From NCBI GenBank assembly GCA_029747585.1, contig JAPEVF010000060.1:62001-126000 (forward strand): DNA of 64,000 nucleotides. Direction: 5' to 3'. Below, in pieces: positions 44,721 through 55,674 of the stretch; within the stretch, counting starts at the first letter, position 1; every line of letters starts with the position of its first letter. Made by a program: the position numbers and the translations under genes. Source of the DNA: Pleurotus djamor (taxonomy: Eukaryota > Basidiomycota > Agaricomycetes > Agaricales > Pleurotaceae). Under the pieces are notes generated by a model. It was given only the letters and a program-made list of their open reading frames with translations. It searched no databases and was not told the origin of the DNA.

Positions 44721-45748
44721 TTACGGAAAGTTCAAGTCAATCCTAACGGTTCTTGGGCTCAGCCACTAGCAAATTTTATTAATCGTATTTTTTCCCGTTT
44801 GCTGCTAAACAATGACTTACCTGGCCATAACCAATCCTCATTGCTACATTGAATTGAATTTAGCCCAGTCGATCGAACGCAAAGGCAAGCCATACGCACT
44901 GTATGTTACGGGGAAGGCAGAGACTGTGGAGTAGTTGAAGACAGAAAAGGCGTGGATTGGGATATTAGTACCTCTGGAAAGCTGGATGGCAGTAAAATTT
45001 AAGTAGATGGCTCAGCGAAAATATGAGACAACAAGCGGGACTTACTTCGACATTTGCCGTCACATCAAATACCAGGCCCCCAGTGATATTGCTTCCTCCT
45101 TGTGTCGTATTCTTACGATCGTATTCATTGTTGTAAGCGGCATCAAATGTGAATTGATCATTCCCTCCGTTGTTGAACATAGGAAGAGATTCTTTGTAGC
45201 CGATACGGTCTGTTCCATGGGTGTCAATCACAAGTGAACGTGCATCAAACGAAAGAAAGACATACATCGGCGACGCTCGTCTTTGATGTCCCCAATGACT
45301 TCTCCACTCCAATCCGGTGGAAACTGCGCTCGGTATACCGGGTTGGCGGACGAAAGGATGTTATGCATAAATTTCAGCCCCTTCCTCACGGTTTGGGTCG
45401 TTTCGAAGTACCCCGAGTGAACCATTAGAACTGTGATCCGCCCTCCTTTCGCGGTGAATTGTGGATCATCGGGTCTGGCCGACGATACATAGACATAGAT
45501 CTCAACGTTCCACTCGGCTCTTCCTACATCATCTCTGCTGGAGATCCATTGGAACGGAACACTGTGAAATGTTAATCAGTAACCAGGCTTTTACCCTCAG
45601 CAGTTTTCGAGAGTACGAACCGTTTCCAAAAGACAGTTCCGATAGGTGGGGTCAGACTGTATATGGTATCCCGCGGGTTAGGATCAGATGGGGCTGGGGC
45701 TGGCTCTTCAGGAAGGCCTTGCATTGTTGGTTCATCTTGTGAAGACAT
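44721..45748 (-). CDS. Orphan family copy C (unrecognised)
   Basis: Same exon plan as copies B and D. Exon 1 (MSSQDEPTMQGLPEEPAPAP) ends YSLTPPIGTVFWKR. The core exon has the family WNVEIYVYVSSA..PDDPQFTAKGG stretch and MVHSGYFETTQTV, then PPDWSGEVIGDIKDERRRC. The next has IGYKESLPMFNNGGNDQFTFDAAYNNEYD followed by TTQGGSNITGG. The final exon has WLSPRTVRIDLNFP. It is about 220-240 residues, soluble. It is most like copy D, its neighbour, suggesting tandem duplication. Function unknown. Confidence 0.7.
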
Positions 45749-47493
45749 AGTGCATCTGATGTGTGTACCGGACGATTAGTTCATGGTAAGATGTCGTATG
45801 CTTAAGTACGCTGCTTCCGGGAACCGTAGGAGTATTTTCCATTATGTACAAGTGGACTTACAACGGTGGCGAGTTAAGATGGTGAGAAGCTTTCCAGGGT
45901 GTTCGCGTCGGGTTGTTCCTCGGTTCATATCCTGATAACTTTGTTACGTTTGGGACGTTCGAGAAGAAGAGAACGTTAATTCATTTTCATGATAAGTATG
46001 CTTGTGACCACAGTCTGAGCACGTACACCACCAACGGGCCGACACATGGGCGCCAGGTTTATCTCGCACCTCGGCCACATGACCTCGGTAGCTGTGAAAT
46101 GGTCTCATACCAGCTGGCCTCCATGTAACATCGCCTATGGCCACACCATGGCTCCAGGTTAAGCTGGCCGACAGGTGTTGCAATAGATATATACCACCTT
46201 TGATGAGAGCCTGTACTACATTCAGCACAGCTAATATTCAGCATTCCAGGCATGCAGGTACTAGATAGTCGCGCTTATTACATTTGATAAATGGAATAAA
46301 TATTTTTATTGAAAAGGATGAAACGATATATACATGGGCAGCGAGACTAAATAAGTAGTGATAAAACACAACCTCAACAGCCCAGGAAACATATGCTACT
46401 AATCATTGGTTCCACCACAGTCCCACCGATATCCTGCTACCGCGAACTACAAGGATCCTGCTCGCTAGAACATCATAAATGGTCAGCAACAACGATGCGG
46501 GAATGTAAGGGATGGGAACGGCTACCGATAACATCATCATATCAAGCCCACTGTCCTATGCTCATCTGTATCACGTCGTCACGACATGATGTACCTCTCC
46601 TGGTTGCGAGCTGCGAACGGAAACATTGAGACAGAATGGTTCAATGATGAAATGGAGACATACCGTTCACCGGGCACGATCATGGCAAGGACGAGGTGAC
46701 TGTGTCGAGACACGGAGGAGTTACGGACATACCGGAAAGGTCTTCGTCAAGAGCTGAGAGCGTGGAGGTGGAAGTGGGAAGGCGAGTGGACATTGTGGTC
46801 AATAGACAAGTTGTGAACATTGGGAGGCAATTGGCGCCGTCTCAATTTATCCACGCCACGTGGGTGACATGCGGAGTTTGAACAAAGCTCGAGCGAAAAC
46901 GACAAGTCCCTTTCAAGTCCCTCAAGCTCTTCGACATCGACATTTTGACGACAGGCAGCTAACAATACATCACCTAGCTGCGCGCTCAAGTCGAGGTGTA
47001 TATTAGTTGTGTATATGACTGTCGTATAATGATCCATAAGATCAATAACGCTTTCCAGTCACGACTCGTCACTCCACTGCACAGTGCAAAGTTTTGGCGC
47101 TGCAAACTTGTGAAATGGGAGGCTGGTCGACAGCTGGAACGAAAGAGGTGTTCCGTTATATGTCCTCCACATAGATACTAGCCATGAAGCAGGAGCTCCA
47201 CCACCGAAATATCAGGTTCGGCCAAAGCTGGTGGCCAGGCGGACAATGGGCGCTCGGCCAGGGGACTTCGCCCCAGCTGGTCACCGTGTGACACACAGGT
47301 CCCTACCAGCGGTCTCGAACTCCGTGGTACCAGGTGAGTGTAGTACCTGGCGTCTACGTTTGGCAGCGTTGGCGGTGTAGATGGAAATCACATCAACGGC
47401 GAATGGTAAGATGTAATATATAGGGGGTCACCAGCACCCCTTACTCTACATAACCCCTTGTTCAGGTCAAGGCGTGTAACACAGTCAACTTCT
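45749..47493. other. Long intergenic region between orphan copies C and D
   Basis: About 1.7 kb with no supported gene. Open frames are short and unlike one another. If copies C and D arose by tandem duplication, the spacer has since diverged beyond recognition by eye. Confidence 0.4.
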
Positions 47494-48537
47494 CTACGGA
47501 AAGTCAAGGTCGATATTGACAGTCTTAGGACCAAGCCACTTCGATGGAACATCAGATCAATGAATATCCCACCAAGGAAATGGGCGCCTACCGCTCCATA
47601 GCCGATCTTCATGGCTGGATAGATAATGAGCATCGAGCGCAGACACATTAATAGAGTAAATCGCACGTACAGAAGGTCATGGGGAAGGCAGACGTGTCAC
47701 CAAACTTAAACACAGAAAGCCCGTGGATCGGTATGGTGACTGGATTGGAGAGCTAAATGACGATTAGCCATATGCGACTCAGATTCAGTGACCCGGTGAT
47801 GTGTACTGCGTCTTTGTGGAGGAACTTACTTTGACATTGGCCGTCACATCGAATTGAAGACCATCAGTCATAGAGCTTCCTCCTTGAGTGGTATCTTTCC
47901 GCTCATACTCAATGTAGTAATGTGCGTCAAAAACAAATTCGCCATTCCCTCCGTTATTAAACATCGGCAACGAGTCCTTGAAGTCAACGTGGTCTAAGAG
48001 TTTGTCGCTGTCAGTATGAAGTTTGCTGCTCAGAGGTGAGATTACCGGGGCTTACATCGGCGCCGCTCGTCATCTATGTTCCCAATTACTTCACCACTCC
48101 AGTCGGGCGGGAACTGCTCTCGGTAGACAGTACTCACGGAGGGGACAACGTTGTGTATGAACTTGAGACCCTTGTTTATGGAATGGTTAGTTTCGAAATA
48201 TCCGGTGTGGACCATCACGATTGTAATACGGCCGCCCTTTGAGGTGAACTGGGGGTCGTCAGGTGCTGCCGACGAGACATATACGTATATCTCTACGTTC
48301 CACTCCGCCGTTCCGACACCAGTTATGCTAGAGTTCCATTTAAACGGGATACTGGATGTTGAACGTAAGTAGGGCTTCGGGCCGAGATCGAGAGTGACTT
48401 GCAGACCTTTTCCAATATGATGTCCCAATAGGCGGGGTGAGACCGTCACTTGAGTCCCCAGGGGCCGGGACAGAGGGGACCGTGGCCTCATCTACAGGGT
48501 TTGCAGTAGTAGAAACTTCAGAAGCAGACGAAGACAT
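47494..48537 (-). CDS. Orphan family copy D (unrecognised)
   Basis: The best-preserved member. Exon 1 (MSSSASEVSTTANPVDEATV) ends LTPPIGTSYWKR. Core: IPFKWNSSITGVGTAEWNVE, YVYVSSAAPDDPQFTSKGG, MVHTGYFETN, then PPDWSGEVIGNIDDERRRC. Next: VDFKDSLPMFNNGGNGEF, YYIEYERKDTTQGGSSMTDG and FDVTANVK. Then LSNPVTIPIHGLSVFKFGD, and the last exon VPSKWLGPKTVNIDLDFP. Introns sit at the same places as in B and C. It is about 230 residues, acidic-to-neutral, with no signal peptide. A conserved tryptophan/GGN pattern suggests a beta-sandwich, which is inference. Confidence 0.7.
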
Positions 48538-48950
48538 GTGCTGTGGCTGTTAAAGAGATGATTGTGAGTTGATGTAACACCCTTCCATTCGACGCACCTT
48601 TAAATAGGCCTACGACAATACCTCCAGACGTAGAGAGTCCCCATCGTACGCATCGGTGTTTTATCGGTAGCGACTTGGGAGCGAATTAGCCCTACATGCG
48701 CAGCACTATTCAGATGAGACGAGTGCCAAGCTCGCAAATCGATTCTGAGCACGTCCGGGTATCGATAAGCCAGTCAGGTGCTCTTTGCGATATGACTTCA
48801 TTAAGTTCACGAAGTGAAGCGGTCTTCTGGAAGGAAATGAGGGGACAAGAGCTAAGTGGTAACGAATCATGAGGGGTACCTGGTCGGAGGTGGCGTGGAA
48901 AGGAAGTTCGTGATTAGATACGACGTCCTTCAAGTTCTGCAGCGACGCCA
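48538..48950. other. Intergenic region between copy D and NUDIX gene
   Basis: About 0.4 kb holding two divergent promoters. No specific element recognised. Confidence 0.4.
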
Positions 48951-49856
48951 ATGGCCGAAGACGCGTCAAATCCTCCAGGAATCACCGGAAAATTCTCCAA
49001 CGTACTAGAAGGTGGACATCAAGCTCCCTGGAGGGATTTGGCAGAAACCAGGTTTTACACCACCGTGTTCATCATCAAAGATGGAAAAGTGAGCGGTTGC
49101 TTCTGATTTCGGTTGATCGACCCCTGCGACGATTGCCGTCCTTCCTAGATACTTCTAGGAAAGAAGAAGCGTGGTTTTGGTCTTGATTAGTGGGTAAACA
49201 TCTAGCGCAATCAGATACGTCTGAGCTCATACCCCTCCTGTCACGTTCTATGGAAACCCCAGCTTTCTCGGGTTCGGCAAGTCATTGAGTTTCTTGATCT
49301 CATGTTCCCGCTGACTGCGCCTTGCTCATCATCTACTGTCCAGGCGGGAAAGTAGAACCTGGAGAAACATCCCACGAAGCAGCCCTTCGCGAGCTACATG
49401 TAAATTTCTAACCAAAGATCCACTGTTGGACGAGATTGACTGTTAACTTAGGAGGAAGCAGGTATCTCTGCTCCGATAAAGCACGCAGGGACGCTTCTCT
49501 TCACCAAGGAGGGGGTAGACTGGAATTTTCACATCGATATTTATCGTGCCGAAGCCTACGAGGGAGACATCACAGAGTGGGTCATCTACATCACATGTCT
49601 GAATGAAGCAACAGGCCATTCATCACAGTTACTCAAACTACATGACAGAACGGAAGAGATGAAACCCGAATGGTTTGACATTGACCAAGTGCCCTACGAG
49701 AAAATGTGGGCTTCTGATCGTCATTGGCTTCCCAAAGTCATTTCGGACAGGTATCACATTGGACGGACGGACTTTGATGAAAATGATGAACTCCAAAAGT
49801 GGTGGTTTGCTTTGAAGGATCCGACCTCCCAGAAGCAGGAACATGGGGAGCATTAA
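48951..49856 (+). CDS. NUDIX hydrolase, MTH1 (NUDT1)-like
   Basis: A nucleotide-sanitising pyrophosphohydrolase by family. The Nudix box is GGKVEPGETSHEAALRELHEEAG (GX5EX7REXXEEXG satisfied; split by an intron after RELH). Flanking segments fit MTH1: ILLGKKKRGFG before it and WNFHIDIYRAEAYEGDITE..EMKPEWFDIDQVPYEKMW after it. The exon that joins RGFGLDY to FLGFGG is just 14 bases (49263-49276) and is followed by an intron with a GC donor (gcaagt at 49277). Where human MTH1 has Trp-Asn before GFGG, this reading has Phe-Leu, and MWPDD is MWASD, so substrate choice may differ. Reading straight through 49190 would hit a TAG; I treat that as intron. Start is the first ATG. Confidence 0.8.
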
Positions 49857-49993
49857 TAGGAGGAGGACTCATAGGAGCTTAGGAGTCCGTTTCTCACGGT
49901 CAATATCGCACTGTTCAATGCGAAGCTTTTGACGGTCTTCGTGAACCTGAACTCCTTCCTTACGCATCCATGCGAGCAAGCTGAAATCCTCGA

Positions 49994-52900
49994 ATGGAAA
50001 AATTTACGACGCTCGAGCCAGTGAGGCTCTACTCATCGACGACCACAGCCAGCGCGCGATTTCTATCACGAGGCCAACCAAAACCATCCATTGCGCAGCC
50101 TTTAGTCGGACGATTACCTTCGGACCTCCATCTCCTCATACTTGCTCATTTGCCCATACCGGATTTCTCAGCCTACTCTAGGTGCTCTCATGCAACGGCT
50201 GCCCTGGCTCAGGATGAGAAGATTTGGCAAGCTCGATGGTCAGCTCTCAAAGTGGACAAATATCACCTCTCGGAAGTATTAGATGAATTGGAGAACAATT
50301 CTAAAGGCAAGGTGGCTGCCTTGAAGTCTGCGGCGCCGCCTACGCTCGAGATAGATGACGATTTTGGAGAATTCGCATCTGTGGATATCGTGAATAATGC
50401 ACCTGTAGAGGAGATGGGCGATTTTGTCGGAGGTAGCGGGTTTGATGACGTTGCGCGTATGATGGTCCCTCCAATATCTCCCTCAACTTCGACCAAGGTT
50501 ACCCCCAGGACGCTGTACTCACGAGCGCACCGCTTGCTAAAACCCCTGACTACGGCCTTGTCTGCGCCTCCACATTTGGTTCTCTCTACTTTGGCTGCGA
50601 ATGTCCCATCGCTCCGATCTCAAGCAAAGGCGCTGCACCTACTGTCTCGTTTCCTTTCACCTAGCATCAAACCTCTCAGACAATGGGAAACCCTATACAC
50701 GTCGCTGCGTGCTGCAATGGACCGCTTTGATGCCAACGCACTCTCTGCCTTCGATGTCGCTGATGGGAACGGAAACGAAGTGGCCATGAGGGAGGCGGCT
50801 GAAGCAAGCTGGGAGGTATGGGACAGAGACGGTGACTGGGAAATGGGGAAGGTATGGGCTGAGAAACGGGAGATTTTCTATGAACAAGGTAATTGGAAAC
50901 CACTGGAGAATTTCAAGTGCGTGATTGGCTCGTTGAGGGTTGGGATTCATGTTAACGGTAACTCGTACTTCGTAGAATGGATGGTGTACTCGACTTTGAT
51001 GCAATGGACGAATTTATGAACCATATCCTCGAAGCTATCATTGAGCAAGGTAGTCTTGCTGTTAGGGTGTTCCCACCCGCGTCGGAGGTACTCTTGTCTT
51101 TCTCAGAAAGACTGGCTACAGATGTGGTATGTACCTTCTCTTCCTAAGAACGCTCCTACCTTTAAATGTCTCCTTCAGGTTGGCGAATATATCACTTCGG
51201 TGCTACTACGTGCCCGGGAGGTTTCGACCGACGTCTACCTGAAAGCGGCAGCAGCCACCTTTCGCGAAGCCTGGCGTATGGTTGATGCGATCATGTTAGC
51301 CGCATCGGTCCGAGAGGATTCTGCTATATCCCGCACAAGGGTAGAAGATGTTGTGTGAGTACTATCCCCTTTGTCGTAATGACGTACCTAAGCCACCTTC
51401 GCATGGAGCAAGGTATCAAATGTTCGAGCAAAATATGGACGAATACCTTGACGAAGAAGTTGATTCGATAAAGCAGTCCTTCGAGGGCATCTGCAAAACA
51501 TGGGAGAAGGGCGTGAGTGTCTCCTTTCCTTTCATGACATAAAGGCTTAAGCCTCCGTCAGAATACGAACAATAACATCTCGGATGCCAGTGCTAGCGAC
51601 CCATCCGCCTCGCAAGCTAGATTCCTTGGCTCTCATAATCCAGCTCAAGTCAAACGAAATGTACTTGCGTCATTTACATCAGTGCTTTTGCTACCGGTTA
51701 CTATCGTTCCACGCACGGTCGGGGCAGTAGGTGCTGCCCTTACCACTGGTGGAACAGCTGCTGTCCAAGGTATATCCATGCTGAACCCACAACGATGGGG
51801 AGGAGGCGGTACGACTCCTGGGGAGGAAGGCTACTCTAGGAATCTGTCGCAGGACAGAGGAGGCCTTTTCGAAATAGGCGACGATGAGGACGATATATCG
51901 GAGAAGAGCAAAGCCAACAACCGGTGTAAGGCACTTGTTCATACCTTGGGGCGAGACTGATCCTATGTGTTCATAGCCTCGGTAGCGTCGACGCTAACAG
52001 TGAGCTCGGCATCAACATCGACTGCAGCGACCGCAGTTTCGTCTAAGGAGTTCACGGCCAACGTGAATTTCGACCTTCTTCTTTCTTTAGATACAGCCCT
52101 GGAGTTGATTCACGCTGACCGCGAAGCCCTGAAGAGGGTTGAGACGTTCGCCGGTTACCCAGGCCACTATGGACATCGAGTACGAGACACGATAGAAGAG
52201 TTGTTCATACTATTTCTCCAAGCTCTTGGCGATGGACATGTGTCCAAAGGGTTTTCGCAGTAAGCTTTCACCATCATATCTCTTGTTCGCCATCGTTTGA
52301 CACTATTCATCAGGGCTATTCTTCAGATCACATCATATAGACCGGCTGACCATGAAGAAACTACCAGTGTGGCACCCCTGGTACAGTTCTTCGAATTGGT
52401 CCATGTCGGAGACACCATTCAATCTATGGTACAAGTATACTTTGACAAAGAATTGGTATGCGTCTCTCCTTGATCTAATGACCGCTATCTAATACTTCAT
52501 AGGCTCCTCACATAGATAAAACGGACTTTTTGAACGCTGTTGTCAGGGAAAAGAAACGATTTGAGAATTCTCTTGATGACTCTGTCGCTGCTGGGCTCAA
52601 CGCAGGAACAGACCTTCTCATGAACAAAGTATGGTGACGTTTCGTTTCGTCATGGTACGCATCCACCGACTAACCCATTGTCCGTGTAGGTCGAACACAT
52701 AATTACGAAACTCACGAAGCCTCGAGAATATTACCCACCTGATGACGATCCACTTGATCTTGGGCCGTCTCAGGCGTGTACTGAGGCCATCAAATGCTTG
52801 GACATGCACTGCAAGCTTCTGAAGGGTAGCACGAGCAAGGAGGTGCTCGAAGTGTTTTACCAGGAAGTTGGTATTCGTCTTATAGCGTGAGACTCGCCGC

Positions 52901-53411
52901 ATCATCTTCGATGCTTCTACAAGTCACTCACATCCGCGTCCTTATCAAAGGATTCTACAGAAGCACATCAAGCGTCAGATAATATCTTTGGCCGGTGGAT
53001 TCCAAGTTATCGCAGACCTGAATGCGTATCACACATTTATCACCACGCTCAAGGTTCTCGTATCCTCCCTTATAATTCCATGCGGTAGTTACTTAACTGG
53101 ATAACCTCCCAACACATCTAGGTCGCATCGATAACAAACGACTTTTCACATCTGAAGATGCTTGGCCATGTATTTGTTGTCGAGGATGCGAAGGATCTGG
53201 CACAAATTGTGCGTGACGTTACGCGCTACGGTGGAGCTTATCGTCCCGAGGTAAGCTTTCAATTCTTCGCATTCTGAATTGATGAAATGATTGACATACG
53301 CAGGATATATACGAATTCATCCAAAGGCGTTCGGACTGGAAGAAAATAGAGAAAGTCGTGGATAAGACTATGTATAATCTTAGCTTCAAAGAGGACTGTG
53401 TCATTTGCTGA
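49994..53411 (+). CDS. RCY1: Recyclin-1-like F-box protein (endosomal recycling)
   Basis: Recyclin-1 orthologues (yeast Rcy1) act in endosome-to-membrane recycling and as F-box proteins. This protein has an early F-box (RLPSDLHLLILAHLPIPDFSAYS), an acidic linker with DDDFGEF, then a long helical region resembling the exocyst Sec10-like domain (FERNMDEYLDEEVDSIKQ-type, LEEYITSVLLRAREVSTDVY, YIHADREALKRVE-type). The extreme C-terminus is CVIC, a candidate CaaX prenylation box, also present on yeast Rcy1. Roughly eleven introns; the first joins ..ENFK to MDGVLDF at 50917-50976. About 900 residues, the usual length for the family. Confidence 0.85.
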
Positions 53412-53588
53412 TACTAGCTTGCTAACGGAGGCTCTTCCATATGTCAAACTCATGTCAAGTCACATACAACGGTTTCAGTTCGACAGTAATCTGACCACAC
53501 TCTCGACTCCTGAGCGCCGCCTCCTATTGAAATACAAGCGGAGCGAGTGTTGAATCAACCACACCCAGACCACACGCCACGAACCAGA

Positions 53589-55351
53589 ATGACTAGGTCA
53601 AGCAACTCGGGCGACCTCACTGTGAACTGGACCTTCTTCGATGTCCCAACCCCTTCCGTGTTTAGAATCTCAATACCTCAAGCCCTCATGGAGGACATAG
53701 AAGACGTGGACGCCCTCAAACTGTTATTCGCCAAAGAAATGATTAAGAAATATAATGTTATTCCGATATTAAACTCTGGTTTCAAGCTTTGCCTAGTTAG
53801 CAGTCTCTTCCTTCCCTCTCTGACTGCCGTTTTTACTACCCCATCAGGTCTCGAATCGCGTTTCCGCAGCCGACTGTCTCACACCAGGTTGGATGGATCT
53901 TGTCGAGAAAAGACTCCTTTGGCATCCGTCTGACATATCGAAGTCACCTCCATTGGAAGATGAAACCCTTCTGCACGTGGTTGTCCAAGCTTCGCAGAGG
54001 ACGACGAGCATCAACTGGTTCTTTCTATCTCCTGAGAAACCTTGCTGTATCTACTCGGAACGCCCTTTTTCCGACTTCGTCGATCTCAATATGTCTCAAC
54101 TCCGAGCCCTTTTTGCCGTAGATATTGAGCGGGAATGCGGGCTCAAGCCTGTAATCAATTCCCATTTTCAATTTTATCGGGTAAGTCTTCGTATATAGTA
54201 CACTACACACGTCTCAATACACTATCCGGCCCAATCTCTTTAGATCGACACGGAGATTGACATGGTTGACGCAGAGGAAACTAAATGGGAAGATGTTACC
54301 ATGCATCAAATCAAACGTGCGAATCAAATACCTCTTCTGAGTGGACTTTTAGAACAGGACTGCGTGCATCTGGTTATTGCTGCTGAGTTGGAAGAAAATC
54401 AAATCAATCCACTACAGTCGCAGCTTCAGCGTGTGTTCTACGGACAACCCCTTCAACAGGACGATACTTAATGACATCTGAATAGGTTTCAATCAGTTAT
54501 TTGACACCTCATTTCGCCCACCCTCTACATCTGCTCAACGCCCCATCCTAAGCCAACGCTTTTTGCCCTACCCAACTTATTACGACGAAAGATGCAGCCT
54601 TCTACTTCAAGACCAAACTAGTAGCACATCTCAACCAGACATCCTACCCGGACCTGATACCGGACCTGTCTCGGGAGCGGTTGAACCAGCTATTGGTCAC
54701 TATAGCCCCAGCACCTCACATTCTCCCAGTCCAATCGTCCCTTTCAACTATATTTGCCCCTTGGAAAAGCGCCATGATTGTGTCACGTTCCTAGCGGAAA
54801 CCAGGTCTATTCCGAAGGAGCCCATCGTTGTCAAGTTCGTATCAACTTATGGACTGGCCGCTCACCAGTTTTTGGCCAAGCTTGATCATGCGCCCCGCCT
54901 TCGATATTTTGGACCTCTCCCGGGTGGCGAATCTCCCATAGTACCTCTCTTGAATGCTCCTCCTGGACTTTGCCTTGATCCCTTACGAATGGTTCCCTTA
55001 CGAATGGTTGTGATGGATTTCGTTGAGTCAATCGAGCGACCACCTCCTAACGCCTACCAATCGGTTAAAGCTGTTTTGGAAAAGCTGCATCAAGCCGGCC
55101 TTGTCTTCGGCGATCTTCGTCCCAATAACATCCTCTTCAACAAAAATAATGAAGTCCAGTTTATTGATTTCAACTGGGCAGGATACGAAATCGATGTCCC
55201 CGCCATACCTCATGGTGAAAAAGCTGCCTACTACCCTTACGATATCAACATGGTGGCTGGGATCCCTTGGCATCCTGACGTTCGACCGCTGTCAGCTATC
55301 CGTGCCATTCATGATAACCATATGTTAGAGCGGCTTAATTTTAGAACTTAG
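53589..55351 (+). CDS. Protein kinase-like protein with duplicated Crinkler-type header
   Basis: The N-terminal half has two copies of one unit. Copy 1: NWTFFDVPTPSVFR..DVDALKLLFAKEMIKKYNV..NSGFKLCLV. Copy 2: NWFFLSPEKPC..MSQLRALFAVDIERECGL..NSHFQFYRI. Each is followed by a LWx/W-containing helix and a VHLVI-type strand, like the header of fungal Crinkler (CRN)-type proteins. An intron (54431-54485) with donor gtgtgt then joins ..QLQ to RFNQLFDTSFRPP, linking it in frame to a kinase-like domain: PIVVKF (lysine), GDLRPNNILF (catalytic loop without the His of HRD) and VQFIDFNWAG (DFN in place of DFG). If the intron is real this is one protein of about 530 residues. If not, these are two neighbouring genes. 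The header assignment is by resemblance. Confidence 0.6.
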
Positions 55352-55674
55352 TACTCTAGGCACCAATATACCATCAAACACTTTGTATTCCAGCGCATTG
55401 ACACCGCGTTGACACAACGCGTAACTTCACGTCACGGATCCTCCAGCTGGCGTACTCTCAGTCTCTCAATGTCTCTCGTGAGCCGTAGGCGACCGCTCTA
55501 ATAATCCTATCTAAAGACCCTATCACAGATAAAGAGTTTGTCGTTGCTATGTTAGACGTCGACAGAGATTTCTTGCCACCATTTGAGTAGGTACAAGGAG
55601 TCCCAAAATGATTCACTCGTAATTGGATACATACATTCTATGATACTGACAGATAGCTATTCCAATTTCACCTT
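55352..55674. other. Convergent intergenic region
   Basis: About 0.3 kb between two 3' ends. Nothing beyond untranslated sequence was seen. Confidence 0.4.

Noticed and set aside
45749..47493. A possible fifth copy of the orphan family between C and D.
   Set aside because: None of the shared motifs could be found on either strand.
49188..49190. An in-frame TAG that would make the NUDIX gene a pseudogene.
   Set aside because: Splicing with the GTGGGT and GCAAGT donors removes it and restores the conserved GFGG motif.
53547..53588. The earlier in-frame ATG of the kinase/header gene.
   Set aside because: The 14 extra residues are Pro/His/Arg-rich and give no conserved motif; the ATG at 53589 starts just before the repeat unit.
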